64,000 nt of DNA from Pseudomonas profundi. GTDB lineage: Bacteria > Pseudomonadota > Gammaproteobacteria > Pseudomonadales > Pseudomonadaceae. The translations under genes and the position numbers were made by a program. A model generated the notes under the pieces. That model ran no database searches and had not been told where the DNA came from. It saw only the letters and a list, made by a program, of their open reading frames with translations. The stretch lies in NCBI RefSeq assembly GCF_008638305.1, contig NZ_VTPZ01000001.1:186001-250000 (forward strand), given 5' to 3'. Below, one piece after another: positions 20,499 through 30,080 of this stretch (its first letter is position 1; each line of letters starts with the position of its first letter).

Positions 20499-22751
20499 CT
20501 ATTCATGCCAGAAGCGTCTTGAATGCTCACGCCAGCTCCACAGCTGCATGCTCTGTCCTGTTCCATTCAGGACGAACCGCACAGCTCCGGACGTCGCAGT
20601 ATAAACAGGTTCGGCGCCGAGTTCGCGGTAGCGTTGCACAACGCTCTGGTGAGGATGACCGAAGCGGTTGCCATGGCCCGCGCTGAACACCACCCAGCGT
20701 GGCGCAACGGCGCGAATAAAAGCATAGGATGACGAGCTACGACTGCCGTGATGGGGTGCAAGAAGCAAGCTTGCCTGCACATCCTCGGCTAACAGCTCGT
20801 ACTCCCCGGCCATGCCCAGGTCACCGGTGAGCAACAGGCTGGACTCACCCGTGGTGACTTTAAGCACGCAGGAGCGATCGTTGGAATCAGCCGGCGCGCC
20901 TGCAGCATACAGAACAGCAAAATGCACACCATCCCAGTCCCAGCTGTCACCCGCACGACACTGCTCGGCATTCAAGGCGGCCTCTTGGCGCTCGTACTCG
21001 CCCGATAGTACCCGTTCTACGCGCATCAGACGCTGAATGGCCAGTGCGCCACCTGCGTGATCGTTATCTGCGTGGCTCAGCAGCATGGCATCAAGCTTTC
21101 TGAGTCCGAACGAAACCAGGGCTGGATGAACCACAGCTTCGCCGAGGTCAAAGCCACTACTGAGCCGTGCCCCGGTATCATAAAGCAGCGCATGATTGCG
21201 GGTCTGAATGAGGACCGATGAACCCTGGCCGACATCCAGCACGGTTACCCAGATGGCCCCCTGCTCCGGACTTGGCCGACCAGGGATCAGCAGAACGGCC
21301 AGGCCCAGCGCCGCAGGCAGGAGCAGTAGCCTGCCCAGAGGGCTGAGCAGGGCGAGCGTTCCTATAGCCCCAACCGACCAACCCAGCCAATCCGGAAAAG
21401 CCATCCGCAGCGGCGCCTGGAAGTCAGCAACCCAGGTCAATCCATCAAACAATGCATCGAGCGCGTGCGCGGCGGCCCATAACAGCCAGGACCAGCCAAA
21501 CGCCAATTCAAGCACAGCGCCAAGCAACGCAGCCGGCACCACCACCAGACTGACCCAGGGAATGGCAACTGCGTTTACCAGCGGCGCCGACAGGCTCACA
21601 GGCATCGCCCAGAGCACGAGCCAGGGCCACAGCCCAACGAAAATGATCCACTGCGCCTTGCCCCAGCGCAGCCAGATACCGCGTACGGCAAGCCTTCCGC
21701 TCATGCCAAAGAGAAGCAGACCCACTGCCATGAAAGATAACCAGAATCCAGCCTTGAGCGGGGCTGCAGGCGATACCATGACCACGGCGCAAAGCGCGGC
21801 TAGCCAGGTTACCCATGGGCCGGGCTGGCGGTACAGCAACCGCGCGATCAGAACCAGCATGATCATCAACAATGCGCGCTGCGTCGGCACCGCAAAGCCT
21901 GCCAGCGCTGCATAGCCGGATGCGAAGAGAACAGCCAATGGCGCGGCAAACCAGAACCGCGGCCACCTGGCAGGAAACAGACGCAACCGGGCAAGCACTG
22001 CCATGATCAGAAAGGCAAGAGACGCCAGCATGCCCACATGTAAACCGGAGATCACCATCAGGTGACTGGTCCCCGTCGCCTGCATGACCGTCCAGTCGTC
22101 AGCGCTCAGAACGCTGCGATCACCCACTATCAACGCCAGCAGACGCTGCCCGCCCGATTGAGCGCCCAGCGTTGTGTCCAGCCGATGCCTTATACGACTA
22201 CGCAGCCCGTTCAGCCTGACCGCCGGTTGCTCGAGCAACTGACCTTGACGAATACTGCCCAGGGCACCGATTTCCTGGGCATAGAGCCAGGCTTCATAAT
22301 CAAATCCTCCCGGATTGGACATGCCGCGCGGACGCCGCAGATTCGCTTCGAACTGCCAGCGCTGGTCGCTTGTCACTGGCTCTCCGCCATACCAGTGCGC
22401 GCGAATCAGGGGCAACGCCTCGCCGGTTTCGACCAGTCGCGCATCGGCCAATTCGAAGCGCCAGCCGGTGAGCGTAGGTTCGGGCAGTCCGCTGATGCGG
22501 CCTTCGAGCACTACTTTCTGACCATCAAGGGCAGGCGCGAGGCGCTGATCAAGCGCCTGATGATGACAGTAGCTGGCCCAGATCAGACCCGCTAGAAATG
22601 CCGCAAGTACCCGACCGGAGCCGCCAGACAATGCGGCTCCCAGCATAACCGGCAGCGCAACTGCGATCGACCAGCCGGGAGGCAGGCTCGGCATAAGCAA
22701 CGGTGTGATAAGCCCGACAAAAAATACAAAAAGCGCGGCTGACAACGCCAT
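20499..22751 (-). CDS. comEC: DNA internalization protein ComEC/Rec2
   Basis: Polytopic inner-membrane protein that carries single-stranded DNA into the cytoplasm during natural transformation. Domain order over 750 residues: N-terminal membrane/DUF4131 part, the Competence domain with GTSHLMVISGLHVGMLASL and many membrane helices (about 220-480), and a C-terminal metallo-beta-lactamase domain with VLDVGQGSSVLIQT and the metal motif SHADNDHAGG plus LLAPHHGSRSSSS. The gene is intact and full length, which implies possible competence, though other com/pil genes are outside the window. Confidence 0.94.
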   Translation of the reverse strand: MALSAALFVFFVGLITPLLMPSLPPGWSIAVALPVMLGAALSGGSGRVLAAFLAGLIWASYCHHQALDQRLAPALDGQKVVLEGRISGLPEPTLTGWRFELADARLVETGEALPLIRAHWYGGEPVTSDQRWQFEANLRRPRGMSNPGGFDYEAWLYAQEIGALGSIRQGQLLEQPAVRLNGLRSRIRHRLDTTLGAQSGGQRLLALIVGDRSVLSADDWTVMQATGTSHLMVISGLHVGMLASLAFLIMAVLARLRLFPARWPRFWFAAPLAVLFASGYAALAGFAVPTQRALLMIMLVLIARLLYRQPGPWVTWLAALCAVVMVSPAAPLKAGFWLSFMAVGLLLFGMSGRLAVRGIWLRWGKAQWIIFVGLWPWLVLWAMPVSLSAPLVNAVAIPWVSLVVVPAALLGAVLELAFGWSWLLWAAAHALDALFDGLTWVADFQAPLRMAFPDWLGWSVGAIGTLALLSPLGRLLLLPAALGLAVLLIPGRPSPEQGAIWVTVLDVGQGSSVLIQTRNHALLYDTGARLSSGFDLGEAVVHPALVSFGLRKLDAMLLSHADNDHAGGALAIQRLMRVERVLSGEYERQEAALNAEQCRAGDSWDWDGVHFAVLYAAGAPADSNDRSCVLKVTTGESSLLLTGDLGMAGEYELLAEDVQASLLLAPHHGSRSSSSYAFIRAVAPRWVVFSAGHGNRFGHPHQSVVQRYRELGAEPVYTATSGAVRFVLNGTGQSMQLWSWREHSRRFWHE

Positions 22752-22850
22752 GGCGGAAACATCCTGTTCACCTGAAGTGCCGCCAGCCGGTAGTTTGACC
22801 GTGGCATTCCATGCATAATTGATTCACTTCCAGCTGCTGGCTAGTCTGCA

Positions 22851-23375
22851 ATGCCCCGCCGCCTTCTCAAACGCTACATGCCAAGTCCAGAGCGCATTAA
22901 GCGAAGCAAGTCGCTTCGTTTCATGGGGACTCTTCTGCATGATGCAAACCTGTGGCATCTCAACCGCCACAGTGTTGCGCGGGCGATGTCGATTGGTTTG
23001 TTTGTGGCGATGCTGCCGATTCCCATGCAGATGCTGCTGTCGGCGTCCATTGCACTCCCCGCACGCGCCAACCTTCCGGTATCCATTGGCCTGGTCTGGC
23101 TCACCAATCCGGTCACCATGCCACCGATATTCTTCGTGCAGTACAAGGTGGGTACGCTGTTGCTGGGGACGCCGGAACGCACCATGCCCATGGAGCTATC
23201 ACTGGCCTGGCTTAGCGCAGAATTCCATCACATCTGGCAACCGTTACTGCTCGGATCGATGCTATTTGGCATTATCCTGGCTCTGATAGGTTACGGTGCC
23301 ACCATGTTGTATTGGCGACTATGGGTATCCCGCAACTGGCAACAACGCAAACTGCGACGTCGTAGTCAAAGCTGA
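22851..23375 (+). CDS. DUF2062 membrane protein
   Basis: Predicted inner-membrane protein of 174 residues in the DUF2062 family. A basic N-terminus is followed by the family core LWHLNRHSVARAMSIGLFVA, two or three membrane segments (one with NPVTMPPIFFVQYKVG, another with LLGSMLFGIILALIGYGA) and a basic C-terminus. Its function is unknown. It is divergent from comEC and faces lolD across a gene-free stretch, as its orthologue does in P. aeruginosa apart from a missing neighbour. Confidence 0.9.
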   Translation: MPRRLLKRYMPSPERIKRSKSLRFMGTLLHDANLWHLNRHSVARAMSIGLFVAMLPIPMQMLLSASIALPARANLPVSIGLVWLTNPVTMPPIFFVQYKVGTLLLGTPERTMPMELSLAWLSAEFHHIWQPLLLGSMLFGIILALIGYGATMLYWRLWVSRNWQQRKLRRRSQS

Positions 23376-23640
23376 GCGACTATCATTCGCCGATGCTACC
23401 GCTGCCGGCACGGGTAACGTCCTGATTCCTTCACCTTCTGCATGATCTAATTCTTGGGGGACTGCAGATTGGCCGCGCCAACAGAATGCCGCCCAGCAGC
23501 TTTCGGTAGGACGCTGTCTCTTTGATTTGCGCCTTACCAGATAGCCAAACAAGGCGCTACGGTGAGCTCGAACTAGATTCTCGGCCGCTCGGAGCTCACA
23601 GTGGCCACTTCAGATTCCTGATCTGCCGTTCAACGCAACG
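23376..23640. other. Gene-free stretch at the expected lolE position
   Basis: No credible coding sequence was found between the DUF2062 gene and the lolD terminator. There are two weak inverted repeats: GCGCCTT / AAGGCGC (23529-23557) and TGAGCTC / GAGCTCA (23563-23598). An antisense 77-codon frame here has no family resemblance. In P. aeruginosa I recall a second Lol permease gene at this place; nothing here resembles its remains. Confidence 0.6.
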
Positions 23641-23668
23641 AAAAACGGCCGCTCACTGAGCGGCCGTT
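23641..23668 (-). terminator. Intrinsic terminator after lolD
   Basis: AACGGCCGCT (23644-23653) pairs perfectly with AGCGGCCGTT (23659-23668) around a 5-nt loop; on the minus strand the stem is followed by a run of U. It ends the lolC-lolD transcript directly after lolD, so no further lol gene is in the operon. Confidence 0.88.
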
Positions 23669-23702
23669 CTCCATTGCGGACATGTTCCACGGAAGCGCCG
23701 AG

Positions 23703-24389
23703 TCAATCCTGGCGTGCTTGCAGATGCCCTTCCTGCAAGGTCAGCACCCGATCCATTTGCCCGGCAAGGCTCAGATCATGAGTCACCACCATGAATGCGG
23801 TGTTGAGCCGCTGACTCAACTCCAGCATCAATTCCTGAACACCCCGCGCTGTGTGGTGGTCGAGGTTGCCGGTTGGCTCATCCAGCAACACACATGCCGG
23901 CTGGTTAATCAAAGCTCTGGCAATCGCAACCCGCTGACGTTCACCGCCGGACAGTTCGGCCGGCTTGTGGCCTGCCCGTTTGGCAAGCCCGACGCCAGCC
24001 AGCATCGCATTGGCCCGCTCACGTGCCTGCGCAACCGGCATATTGCCAATCAGTAGCGGCATGCACACGTTTTCCAGAGCGGTGAACTCGGCCAACAAGT
24101 GATGAAATTGATAAACGAACCCCAGGCCGGTATTTCGCAACCGACCACGCTCGGATTCCTTCAGGGCCGACATCTGACGGCCAGCCAACCAGACCTCGCC
24201 TTCGCTGGGCGTGTCCAACCCGCCGAGCATGTTCAACAAGGTGGTCTTGCCGGAACCTGAGCTGCCCACTATCGCTACCCGCTCGCCGGGCAGCAATTTG
24301 AGGTTGACCCTGTCCAGTACCTTCAGGCGCTGGGGCCCGACGGCGTATTCCTTACTCAGCTCGCGACATTCCAGAACTGCTTCAGTCAT
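23703..24389 (-). CDS. lolD: Lipoprotein-releasing ABC transporter ATPase LolD
   Basis: ATPase of the Lol complex that extracts mature lipoproteins from the inner membrane and passes them to LolA. The 228 residues contain Walker [13 protein letters not shown], the Q loop FVYQFHHLL, the signature [15 protein letters not shown], Walker [12 protein letters not shown] and the H loop VVTHD. ATG 24389 overlaps the lolC-type permease stop by 8 nt, showing tight coupling. Length and all motifs are complete. Confidence 0.95.
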   Translation of the reverse strand: MTEAVLECRELSKEYAVGPQRLKVLDRVNLKLLPGERVAIVGSSGSGKTTLLNMLGGLDTPSEGEVWLAGRQMSALKESERGRLRNTGLGFVYQFHHLLAEFTALENVCMPLLIGNMPVAQARERANAMLAGVGLAKRAGHKPAELSGGERQRVAIARALINQPACVLLDEPTGNLDHHTARGVQELMLELSQRLNTAFMVVTHDLSLAGQMDRVLTLQEGHLQARQD

Positions 24390-25626
24390 AACGCAAAGCC
24401 TCCGCCGGCTCGGTACGGGACGCCCGCCATGCCGGATACAGTGTTGCCAGAAAACTCATCCCCAACGCGGCGGAACAGATGAGAACGACATCGCTCCAGA
24501 TCAACTGGGACGGCAGATAACTGATGAAGTAGACATCCGAGCTCAGGAACTGCATGCCCAATAGCTTCTCCAGTCCGGCGACCAGCGCCGAGACATTCAA
24601 CGCAGCCAGAACGCCGAGAATACCGCCGACCAGCGTGCCCACCACACCGATTACCGACCCCTGCACCATGAATATGCCCATGATGGTGCCCGGCGAAGCG
24701 CCCAGCGTACGCAGAATCGCGATATCGGCTTTCTTGTCGGTGACAACCATTACCAGCGTGGAGATGATATTGAACGCGGCGACTGCCACGATCAGCAGGA
24801 GCAGCAAACCAATCATGGTTTTTTCCATGCGGATCGCAGCAAACAGATTGCCGTGGCTACGGGTCCAGTCCTGCGCGTAATAATCGCCCGACAAGCCGGA
24901 CACCAGTTCCCATGACACCGTGGGTGCCTGGAACAGGTCATGCAATTTGACCCGAACACCCTCCATCTGACCCGAGGGCCAGCGACTCAGGCGAGCTGCA
25001 TCCCCGGCATGGATAATGGCCAGGGAACCATCCAGCTCGGCACCGACCTTGAAGATGCCCTTGACCTCGAAACGCTTGAGTCGGGGAAATACGCCCGCTG
25101 GTGTCACCGAGGCTTCCGGAAGCACGAAGGTCAGTTTGTCGCCAGGCCGCACGCCGAAACGGTTGGCGGTCAGCTCGCCGATGATGATGCCGAATTCACC
25201 GTCGGCCAGATCCTCGAGAGTGCCCTCTTCCATATGCTCGCCGATAATCGAAACCCGCTGTTCGGCTTCGGGAATGATCCCGCTCACCAGTACCGGGGCC
25301 ACGCTGCCGTCATGGGTGAGCATGCCCTGGAGCTGGATAAAAGGCGCGGCGGATTCGACCTGGGGATGTTCTTCAAGTTTGGACGCAAGCGAGCGCCAGT
25401 CTTCGATCGGCTGATAACCATTGATGGTGGCATGTGGCACCATGCCGAGAATGCGCGTGCGCAGCTCTCGATCGAAACCATTCATAACCGACAGGACGAG
25501 AATCATCACCAGCACGCCCAGGGTCAGACCCAGCATGGAGATCAGCGATATGAAGGAGATAAAATGGTTGCGACGTTTCGCCCGCGTATAACGCAGGCCA
25601 ATAAAGAAAGGCAAAGGTCTGAACAT
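24382..25626 (-). CDS. lolC: Lipoprotein-releasing ABC transporter permease, LolC/LolE family
   Basis: Inner-membrane permease partner of LolD. The 414 residues show the family N-terminus [21 protein letters not shown] leading into membrane segment 1, a large periplasmic domain (about 50-270) with [10 protein letters not shown] and LQGMLTHDG, then three C-terminal segments including [30 protein letters not shown], the FtsX-type signature. E. coli uses a LolC-LolE heterodimer; here only one permease gene sits with lolD. It may therefore act as a homodimer (the arrangement called LolF), or its partner may lie elsewhere. Confidence 0.92.
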   Translation of the reverse strand: MFRPLPFFIGLRYTRAKRRNHFISFISLISMLGLTLGVLVMILVLSVMNGFDRELRTRILGMVPHATINGYQPIEDWRSLASKLEEHPQVESAAPFIQLQGMLTHDGSVAPVLVSGIIPEAEQRVSIIGEHMEEGTLEDLADGEFGIIIGELTANRFGVRPGDKLTFVLPEASVTPAGVFPRLKRFEVKGIFKVGAELDGSLAIIHAGDAARLSRWPSGQMEGVRVKLHDLFQAPTVSWELVSGLSGDYYAQDWTRSHGNLFAAIRMEKTMIGLLLLLIVAVAAFNIISTLVMVVTDKKADIAILRTLGASPGTIMGIFMVQGSVIGVVGTLVGGILGVLAALNVSALVAGLEKLLGMQFLSSDVYFISYLPSQLIWSDVVLICSAALGMSFLATLYPAWRASRTEPAEALRYD

Positions 25627-25720
25627 GAAATATCAGGTCCCTGACGGGGGAATAGACCCGTGAGTGGCTATTGGGGGAGACATGTTACACTGAATTCAGC
25701 TGGGATAAACGGACCATGAC

Positions 25721-26302
25721 ATGCAAGTGATTGACGATAGCATTCAAGATAAAAGGGATTTTTACCGCATCGAGGATCTGCTCGCCCTCGATTATCGGGT
25801 TATCGGTGGTCCGGATCTGGCTGATGCTCAATTCGGGTCTCCGCAATTTCACATGCTCAGTGAGCTCCAGGTCCTGGAACAGGAATCCCAGCACCTGCTG
25901 CGCCAGATAGGTGAACGTGACCGTTCGCTGGCGGCCTACCTCAAGATTGTGAACAAGCGCATCGAGTTGATCGCCAGGACGCTGGTTAGCCAGGCCGCCG
26001 ATACGCCGACCCACAAGCTGCTGGTCACTTTGAGCGAAGGAGGTATGTCCTTCGCGGCCACCGAACCTCTCGCACCGGAAACCTGGCTAGCCCTGAGGCT
26101 GGTACTTATGCCCTCTCCCCTCGGCCTGGTGATTCCGGCACGGGTGCTACGCTGCGATCCCGCTGAATCAACCGGTAACTGGACCATAGGCGTCAGCTTC
26201 GAGGCATTAAGCGATCCGGAACGCCAGCTGCTCGCCAGGCATATTCTGCAGAAGCAGGCACAGGAGATTCGTGCCGCGAAAACCGAAAGGACTCAACCAT
26301 GA
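25721..26302 (+). CDS. PilZ-domain protein
   Basis: Putative cyclic-di-GMP receptor of 193 residues. The N-terminus has the RxxxR pattern as R12-DFY-R16, followed by a helical region (LQVLEQESQHLLRQIGER) and a C-terminal PilZ barrel. The second binding motif, normally (D/N)xSxxG, reads TLSEGG, with threonine in place of the acidic or amide residue. Binding is plausible but not assured. It is divergent from lolC; its stop overlaps the start of the next small periplasmic gene as ATGA. Function unknown. Confidence 0.85.
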   Translation: MQVIDDSIQDKRDFYRIEDLLALDYRVIGGPDLADAQFGSPQFHMLSELQVLEQESQHLLRQIGERDRSLAAYLKIVNKRIELIARTLVSQAADTPTHKLLVTLSEGGMSFAATEPLAPETWLALRLVLMPSPLGLVIPARVLRCDPAESTGNWTIGVSFEALSDPERQLLARHILQKQAQEIRAAKTERTQP

Positions 26303-26598
26303 AGATTTTGAACGCCCGATTGCTCGCTTGCTCTCTCGCCCTTACCACGCCCGTGGCATGGGCCGATACTTTAACCATTCCCGTCGGACAACAGCACAGC
26401 TCCGCTGTCTCGAACGAACTACCTCGGCGCGGCCTGTCAGCTGCATCGGTGATCCAGCGCCACGGCGAGCCTGCGGTACGTCATCCAGCTATTGGCGAGC
26501 CGCCTATCAGTCGCTGGGACTACCAGGGCTTCAGCGTGTACTTCGAAGCAAGCACCGTCGTACACAGCGTTCATCAACACCGACCGCGGGCCAATTGA
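26299..26598 (+). CDS. Small conserved periplasmic protein
   Basis: A 99-residue protein of unknown function. Residues 1-22 form a Sec signal peptide with a likely cut after VAWA. The mature part has a family-like pattern LPRRGLSAASVIQRHGEP followed by IGEPPISRWDYQGFSVYFE and VVHSV, recalling the short two-strand repeats of SmpA/BamE-like proteins. ATG 26299 overlaps the PilZ gene stop and its own stop is 4 nt before the phosphodiesterase start, so three genes form one operon. A similar small gene lies at this place in other pseudomonads. Confidence 0.75.
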   Translation: MKILNARLLACSLALTTPVAWADTLTIPVGQQHSSAVSNELPRRGLSAASVIQRHGEPAVRHPAIGEPPISRWDYQGFSVYFEASTVVHSVHQHRPRAN

Positions 26599-26602
26599 GC
26601 AC

Positions 26603-27331
26603 ATGACGGTTCTCTACGGCCACCGCGGCGCCCGAGGCGAAGCCCCGGAAAACACTCTTCAAAGTTTTCGCCAGGCGTTGAATGCAGGCGTAACGCGGAT
26701 GGAGCTGGATCTGCACCTGTCGTCTGACCGTAAGTTGATGGTCATCCATGATCCCACGCTTAAGCGCACCACCGGCCTGCGGGGCAAAATTGCCCAGCAC
26801 ACGGCGGAGGAACTGATGCAGCTTGATGCCCGGTTTGCCCTGCCGGGTTGGCCGAGCGCGTGTGCGATCCCGTCCCTAGAACAGCTGTTCCGCGAGTTTC
26901 CCGAGATCGAGCATTACCAGCTTGAGGTCAAGTCAGGATCGATCAGTCAGTCTCAGATTGTGCTGGATGTGATCAATCGACTGGTTGAGCAGTTCGGGCT
27001 GGAAAACCGGGTCGTGATTACTTCTGGCAGCCGCACGCTGCTCAAGGTAGCCAAAACATCAGGTTTTGCCTTGCCGACCGGCCTGGTGGAGGAATATGGC
27101 CTGCTTGATCCTATACGCAGCGCTCTGCGCTATGACTGTCAGTTTCTGGTGCTGAACTGGAAGCTATGCAACCCGCAGCGGGTCCGTCACGCGCAGCGCC
27201 AAGGCTTGCACGTATCGGTGTGGACCGTTAATGATCCTGCGCTGATGCACAGATTGGTCGAGATGGGCGTTGACAGCATTATCACCGATGTCCCGCACCT
27301 GGCAGTCGAGACGATTGGCCTGCAAGCCTGA
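26603..27331 (+). CDS. Glycerophosphodiester phosphodiesterase
   Basis: Hydrolyses glycerophosphodiesters from phospholipid turnover to glycerol 3-phosphate and an alcohol. The 242 residues have the GDPD motif HRGARGEAPENTLQSF, the metal-binding MELDLHLSSD and VIHDPTLKRTT, and a C-terminal SVWTVNDP block. No signal peptide is seen, so it is the cytoplasmic UgpQ type rather than periplasmic GlpQ. A longer frame starting at 26492 overlaps the preceding gene and is rejected: ATG 26603 gives the proper N-terminus MTVLYGHRGA. Confidence 0.92.
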   Translation: MTVLYGHRGARGEAPENTLQSFRQALNAGVTRMELDLHLSSDRKLMVIHDPTLKRTTGLRGKIAQHTAEELMQLDARFALPGWPSACAIPSLEQLFREFPEIEHYQLEVKSGSISQSQIVLDVINRLVEQFGLENRVVITSGSRTLLKVAKTSGFALPTGLVEEYGLLDPIRSALRYDCQFLVLNWKLCNPQRVRHAQRQGLHVSVWTVNDPALMHRLVEMGVDSIITDVPHLAVETIGLQA

Positions 27332-27357
27332 AAAAAACTGCCCGGCTCATGCCGGGC
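27331..27357 (-). terminator. Intrinsic terminator after sthA
   Basis: GCCCGGC (27340-27346) pairs with GCCGGGC (27351-27357) around a TCAT loop, and on the minus strand the stem is followed after three bases by seven U residues. It ends sthA transcripts and lies against the stop of the convergent phosphodiesterase gene. Confidence 0.85.
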
Positions 27358-27367
27358 GGAGTTCGCT

Positions 27368-28765
27368 TCAGAATAACCGGTTCAGACCATCCAACGCCGC
27401 CACGCGGTAGGCTTCCGCCATGGTGGGATAGTTGAAAGTCGTGTTGACGAAGTACTTGATCGTGTTCGCTTCGCCCTTCTGGTTCATGATCGCCTGGCCA
27501 ATGTGAACGATCTCGGAAGCCTGGTCACCAAAACAATGGATGCCCAATACTTCCAGCGTTTCACGGTGAAATAACAGTTTGAGCATGCCAACCGGCTCGC
27601 TACTGATTTGCGCACGGGCCATGTTCTTGAAAAAGGCCTGGCCAATTTCGTAGGGTACTTTCTCTCCGGTCAGCTCTCTTTCGGTCTTGCCCAGCGAGCT
27701 GATTTCCGGAATTGTATAAATGCCGGTCGGCACATCGTCGACAAATCGCCAGGCGTCGTTGCTGACGATATTGCCAGCGGCGGAACGGCCCTGATCAAAA
27801 GCAGCACTGGCGAGACTTGGCCAGCCGATAACGTCACCCACGGCATAGATGTTCGGCACCTCGGTCCGATAGTTCTCATCGACGCTGAGCTGACCACGGC
27901 CGTTAGGCTGCAGCCCGACATTCTCCAGGCCCAGTCCGTCGGTGTTACCCGTACGTCCGTTGCACCACAGCAATGCGTCAGCCTTGAGCTTCTTGCCCGA
28001 CTTCAGATGCAGGACTACGCCCCGGGTATCCAGCCCTTCGATCTTCTCGTATTCCTCATTGTGACGAATCAGGACGGCGTTGTTGCGCAGGTGATAACTC
28101 AGCGCATCGGAGATTTCATCGTCAAGGAAGCTGAGCAGCCGATCGCGGTTATCAATCAGATCAACCTTCACCCCCAGACCACAGAAGATCGAGGCATATT
28201 CACAGCCGATAACCCCGGCCCCGTAGATGATCAGGTTCCGTGGCGTATGGTTCAGCTTGAGAATCGTATCGCTGTCGTAAATGCGCGGGTGGTTGAAGTT
28301 CACGTCTGCCGGACGATAAGGCCGTGACCCGGTCGCGACAATGATTTCCTTTGCCGCCAACCGCTCCACCACGCCCTGAGCGTTAACCAGCTCGATAGTA
28401 TTGGCGTCTGCAAAGCTACCGCGGCCGAAAAACAGGTCAACCCGATTGCGGGCGTAATAACTGGTGCGCGAGGCGACCTGCTTGGTCATGACGCTTTCGG
28501 CGCTTTTCAGCACGTCAGGGAAGGAAAACCAGCGCGGATCACCGATGACGCGAAACATCGGGTTAGTATTGAAATGGATGATCTGTTTGACCGAATACCG
28601 CAGTGCCTTGGATGGAATCGTGCCCAGATGCGTACAATTGCCCCCCACCAGGCTGTGGGCTTCGACCACCGCAACCTTGCGGCCGTGCTTGGCGGCGTTC
28701 ATCGCAGCGCCCTCGCCCGCCGGCCCGGAGCCCAGCACCACTACATCATAGTTATATACGGCCAT
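27368..28765 (-). CDS. sthA: Soluble pyridine nucleotide transhydrogenase
   Basis: FAD flavoprotein that balances NADPH and NADH in the cytoplasm. It has the FAD motif [21 protein letters not shown], the segment [16 protein letters not shown] in which only one of the two redox cysteines of disulfide reductases is kept, as is typical of SthA, a second nucleotide motif [12 protein letters not shown], and the C-terminal dimer domain with [20 protein letters not shown]. The frame opens at a TTG (28786), but ATG 28765 with AAGGA upstream is preferred; length 465. Confidence 0.95.
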   Translation of the reverse strand: MAVYNYDVVVLGSGPAGEGAAMNAAKHGRKVAVVEAHSLVGGNCTHLGTIPSKALRYSVKQIIHFNTNPMFRVIGDPRWFSFPDVLKSAESVMTKQVASRTSYYARNRVDLFFGRGSFADANTIELVNAQGVVERLAAKEIIVATGSRPYRPADVNFNHPRIYDSDTILKLNHTPRNLIIYGAGVIGCEYASIFCGLGVKVDLIDNRDRLLSFLDDEISDALSYHLRNNAVLIRHNEEYEKIEGLDTRGVVLHLKSGKKLKADALLWCNGRTGNTDGLGLENVGLQPNGRGQLSVDENYRTEVPNIYAVGDVIGWPSLASAAFDQGRSAAGNIVSNDAWRFVDDVPTGIYTIPEISSLGKTERELTGEKVPYEIGQAFFKNMARAQISSEPVGMLKLLFHRETLEVLGIHCFGDQASEIVHIGQAIMNQKGEANTIKYFVNTTFNYPTMAEAYRVAALDGLNRLF

Positions 28766-28819
28766 ACTTCGATTTCCTTGTTCCAATACCCGGATGCTTG
28801 CATAGCGCCACTATGCTAA

Positions 28820-29053
28820 CTACTCGACCTTGGTCGCGTCGTAGGCCAGGTTTGCCTTGGGCTTCTTTTTCGTGTCGAGGCTGTTCTCGTCACACTTTTC
28901 GGCGTTTCCGCCACAAATCGAGCAGCTGGAGTCCAGACCTGTTGCGCCGATGCCACCGCACGAACCAGCAATTGGCTTGCGGCCCATCATCACGCCGACA
29001 GCCATGCCGGCCACGATCAAACACATCAACAGAAATGCTAATAACCAGACCAT
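28820..29053 (-). CDS. nqrM: Na+-NQR maturation protein NqrM
   Basis: Small membrane protein needed for assembly of Na+-translocating NADH:quinone reductase, thought to help deliver iron to the NqrD/NqrE site. The 77 residues have one N-terminal membrane helix and four cysteines C32, C44, C47 and C54 in the pattern SCGGIG, SSCSICGG and KCDE that defines the family. It follows apbE by 3 nt as last gene of the nqr operon. Confidence 0.92.
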   Translation of the reverse strand: MVWLLAFLLMCLIVAGMAVGVMMGRKPIAGSCGGIGATGLDSSCSICGGNAEKCDENSLDTKKKPKANLAYDATKVE

Positions 29054-29056
29054 TTT

Positions 29057-30079
29057 CTACTCCTTGCCCTGTTCGAGGGCCTTGAATCGGGGCGTGCTTC
29101 GCGATTCGAAGCCCACCCCTTTGCGTTCTACAAATAACGCAGCGATATCCTGCTCAACAGCATACTGCCAACCCTGGTCCGGCCCCTTGACCAATAACAG
29201 GGTCGACAACCCGTCAGCACGAGCCGTATCGGGGTGTAGTACCGTTACTGCGGCCAGCTGATGCATGACCGGTTGCCCGCTACGCGGATCAAATGTGTGT
29301 GAATACCGTTTGCCTTCAAACTCGAAGTAGTTGCGGTAATCACCGGAGGTAGAAACCCCGTGCCCATCAAGCGGGAGGATCACCTGCGCGATACGGTTGT
29401 CATCACGCGGCTCTTCGATAGCTATCCGCCAGGGTACACCACCTGGTTTCAGACCCGCCGCCTTGAGCTCACCGGTGATTTCCACCATATAACTTGTGAT
29501 GCCCTGCGCAGCCAGGTGTTCCACTACCCGGTCTACCACGTAACCGGCCGCCATAGCGCTCAGATCCACCTGTACATCGGCGTCCTTGCATAGCTGGCCG
29601 TCCACCGCTTGCAGATGTTGCTGGCCCACTTTCTCCAGCACCTCGGTCAGCGCTGCGGCTTCAGGAACCGACTGGCCGGCCAGGCCGCCATGAAACCCCC
29701 ATAGTTCCAGCAAGGGTCCGATCGTGATATCGAAACCACCGTTACTTTGCTCATGGAGTTCTTCAGCCAGAGACACCATTTCCAGAACGGATTCAGGCAT
29801 AGCCTGACAGGAACCCGCCGGAAGACTGTTGAAACGTGCCAGATTCGAATCATCACGCCAGGTCGACACCTCGCTATCGAACTCCGCTAACAGCGCTTCG
29901 ATACTGGCTTGCAACGCATCCGGCGCAGGCGTCTCCTCGGCACTTACCCATTTTATCGAATAGGTACTGCCCATGGTGCCGCCGTAAACTTCGGAAACGG
30001 TTTCTGCAGAATTGAAACAGCCCGCCAACGTAGCTGCCAGGGCAACTACGAAAGCGGGCCGAGTGACGCGATGCAGCAT
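29057..30079 (-). CDS. apbE: FAD:protein FMN transferase ApbE
   Basis: Periplasmic lipoprotein that attaches FMN through phosphodiester bonds to threonines in NqrB and NqrC. The N-terminus MLHRVTRPAFVVALAATLAGC is a lipoprotein signal with lipidated Cys. The mature part shows GGTMGSTYSIKW, FDSEVSTWRDDSNLARFN, and SNGGFDITIGPLLELWGF. Longer frames start upstream inside nqrF; ATG 30079, 1 nt after the nqrF stop, is chosen because it leaves a clean signal peptide (340 residues). It belongs functionally and by position to the nqr operon. Confidence 0.92.
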   Translation of the reverse strand: MLHRVTRPAFVVALAATLAGCFNSAETVSEVYGGTMGSTYSIKWVSAEETPAPDALQASIEALLAEFDSEVSTWRDDSNLARFNSLPAGSCQAMPESVLEMVSLAEELHEQSNGGFDITIGPLLELWGFHGGLAGQSVPEAAALTEVLEKVGQQHLQAVDGQLCKDADVQVDLSAMAAGYVVDRVVEHLAAQGITSYMVEITGELKAAGLKPGGVPWRIAIEEPRDDNRIAQVILPLDGHGVSTSGDYRNYFEFEGKRYSHTFDPRSGQPVMHQLAAVTVLHPDTARADGLSTLLLVKGPDQGWQYAVEQDIAALFVERKGVGFESRSTPRFKALEQGKE

Positions 30080-30080
30080 G

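Noticed and set aside
23319-23552. 77-codon minus-strand frame as a remnant of lolE or a tRNA-derived gene
   Set aside because: Its sequence has no Lol permease motif, no hydrophobic segments of the FtsX type, and it overlaps the DUF2062 gene.
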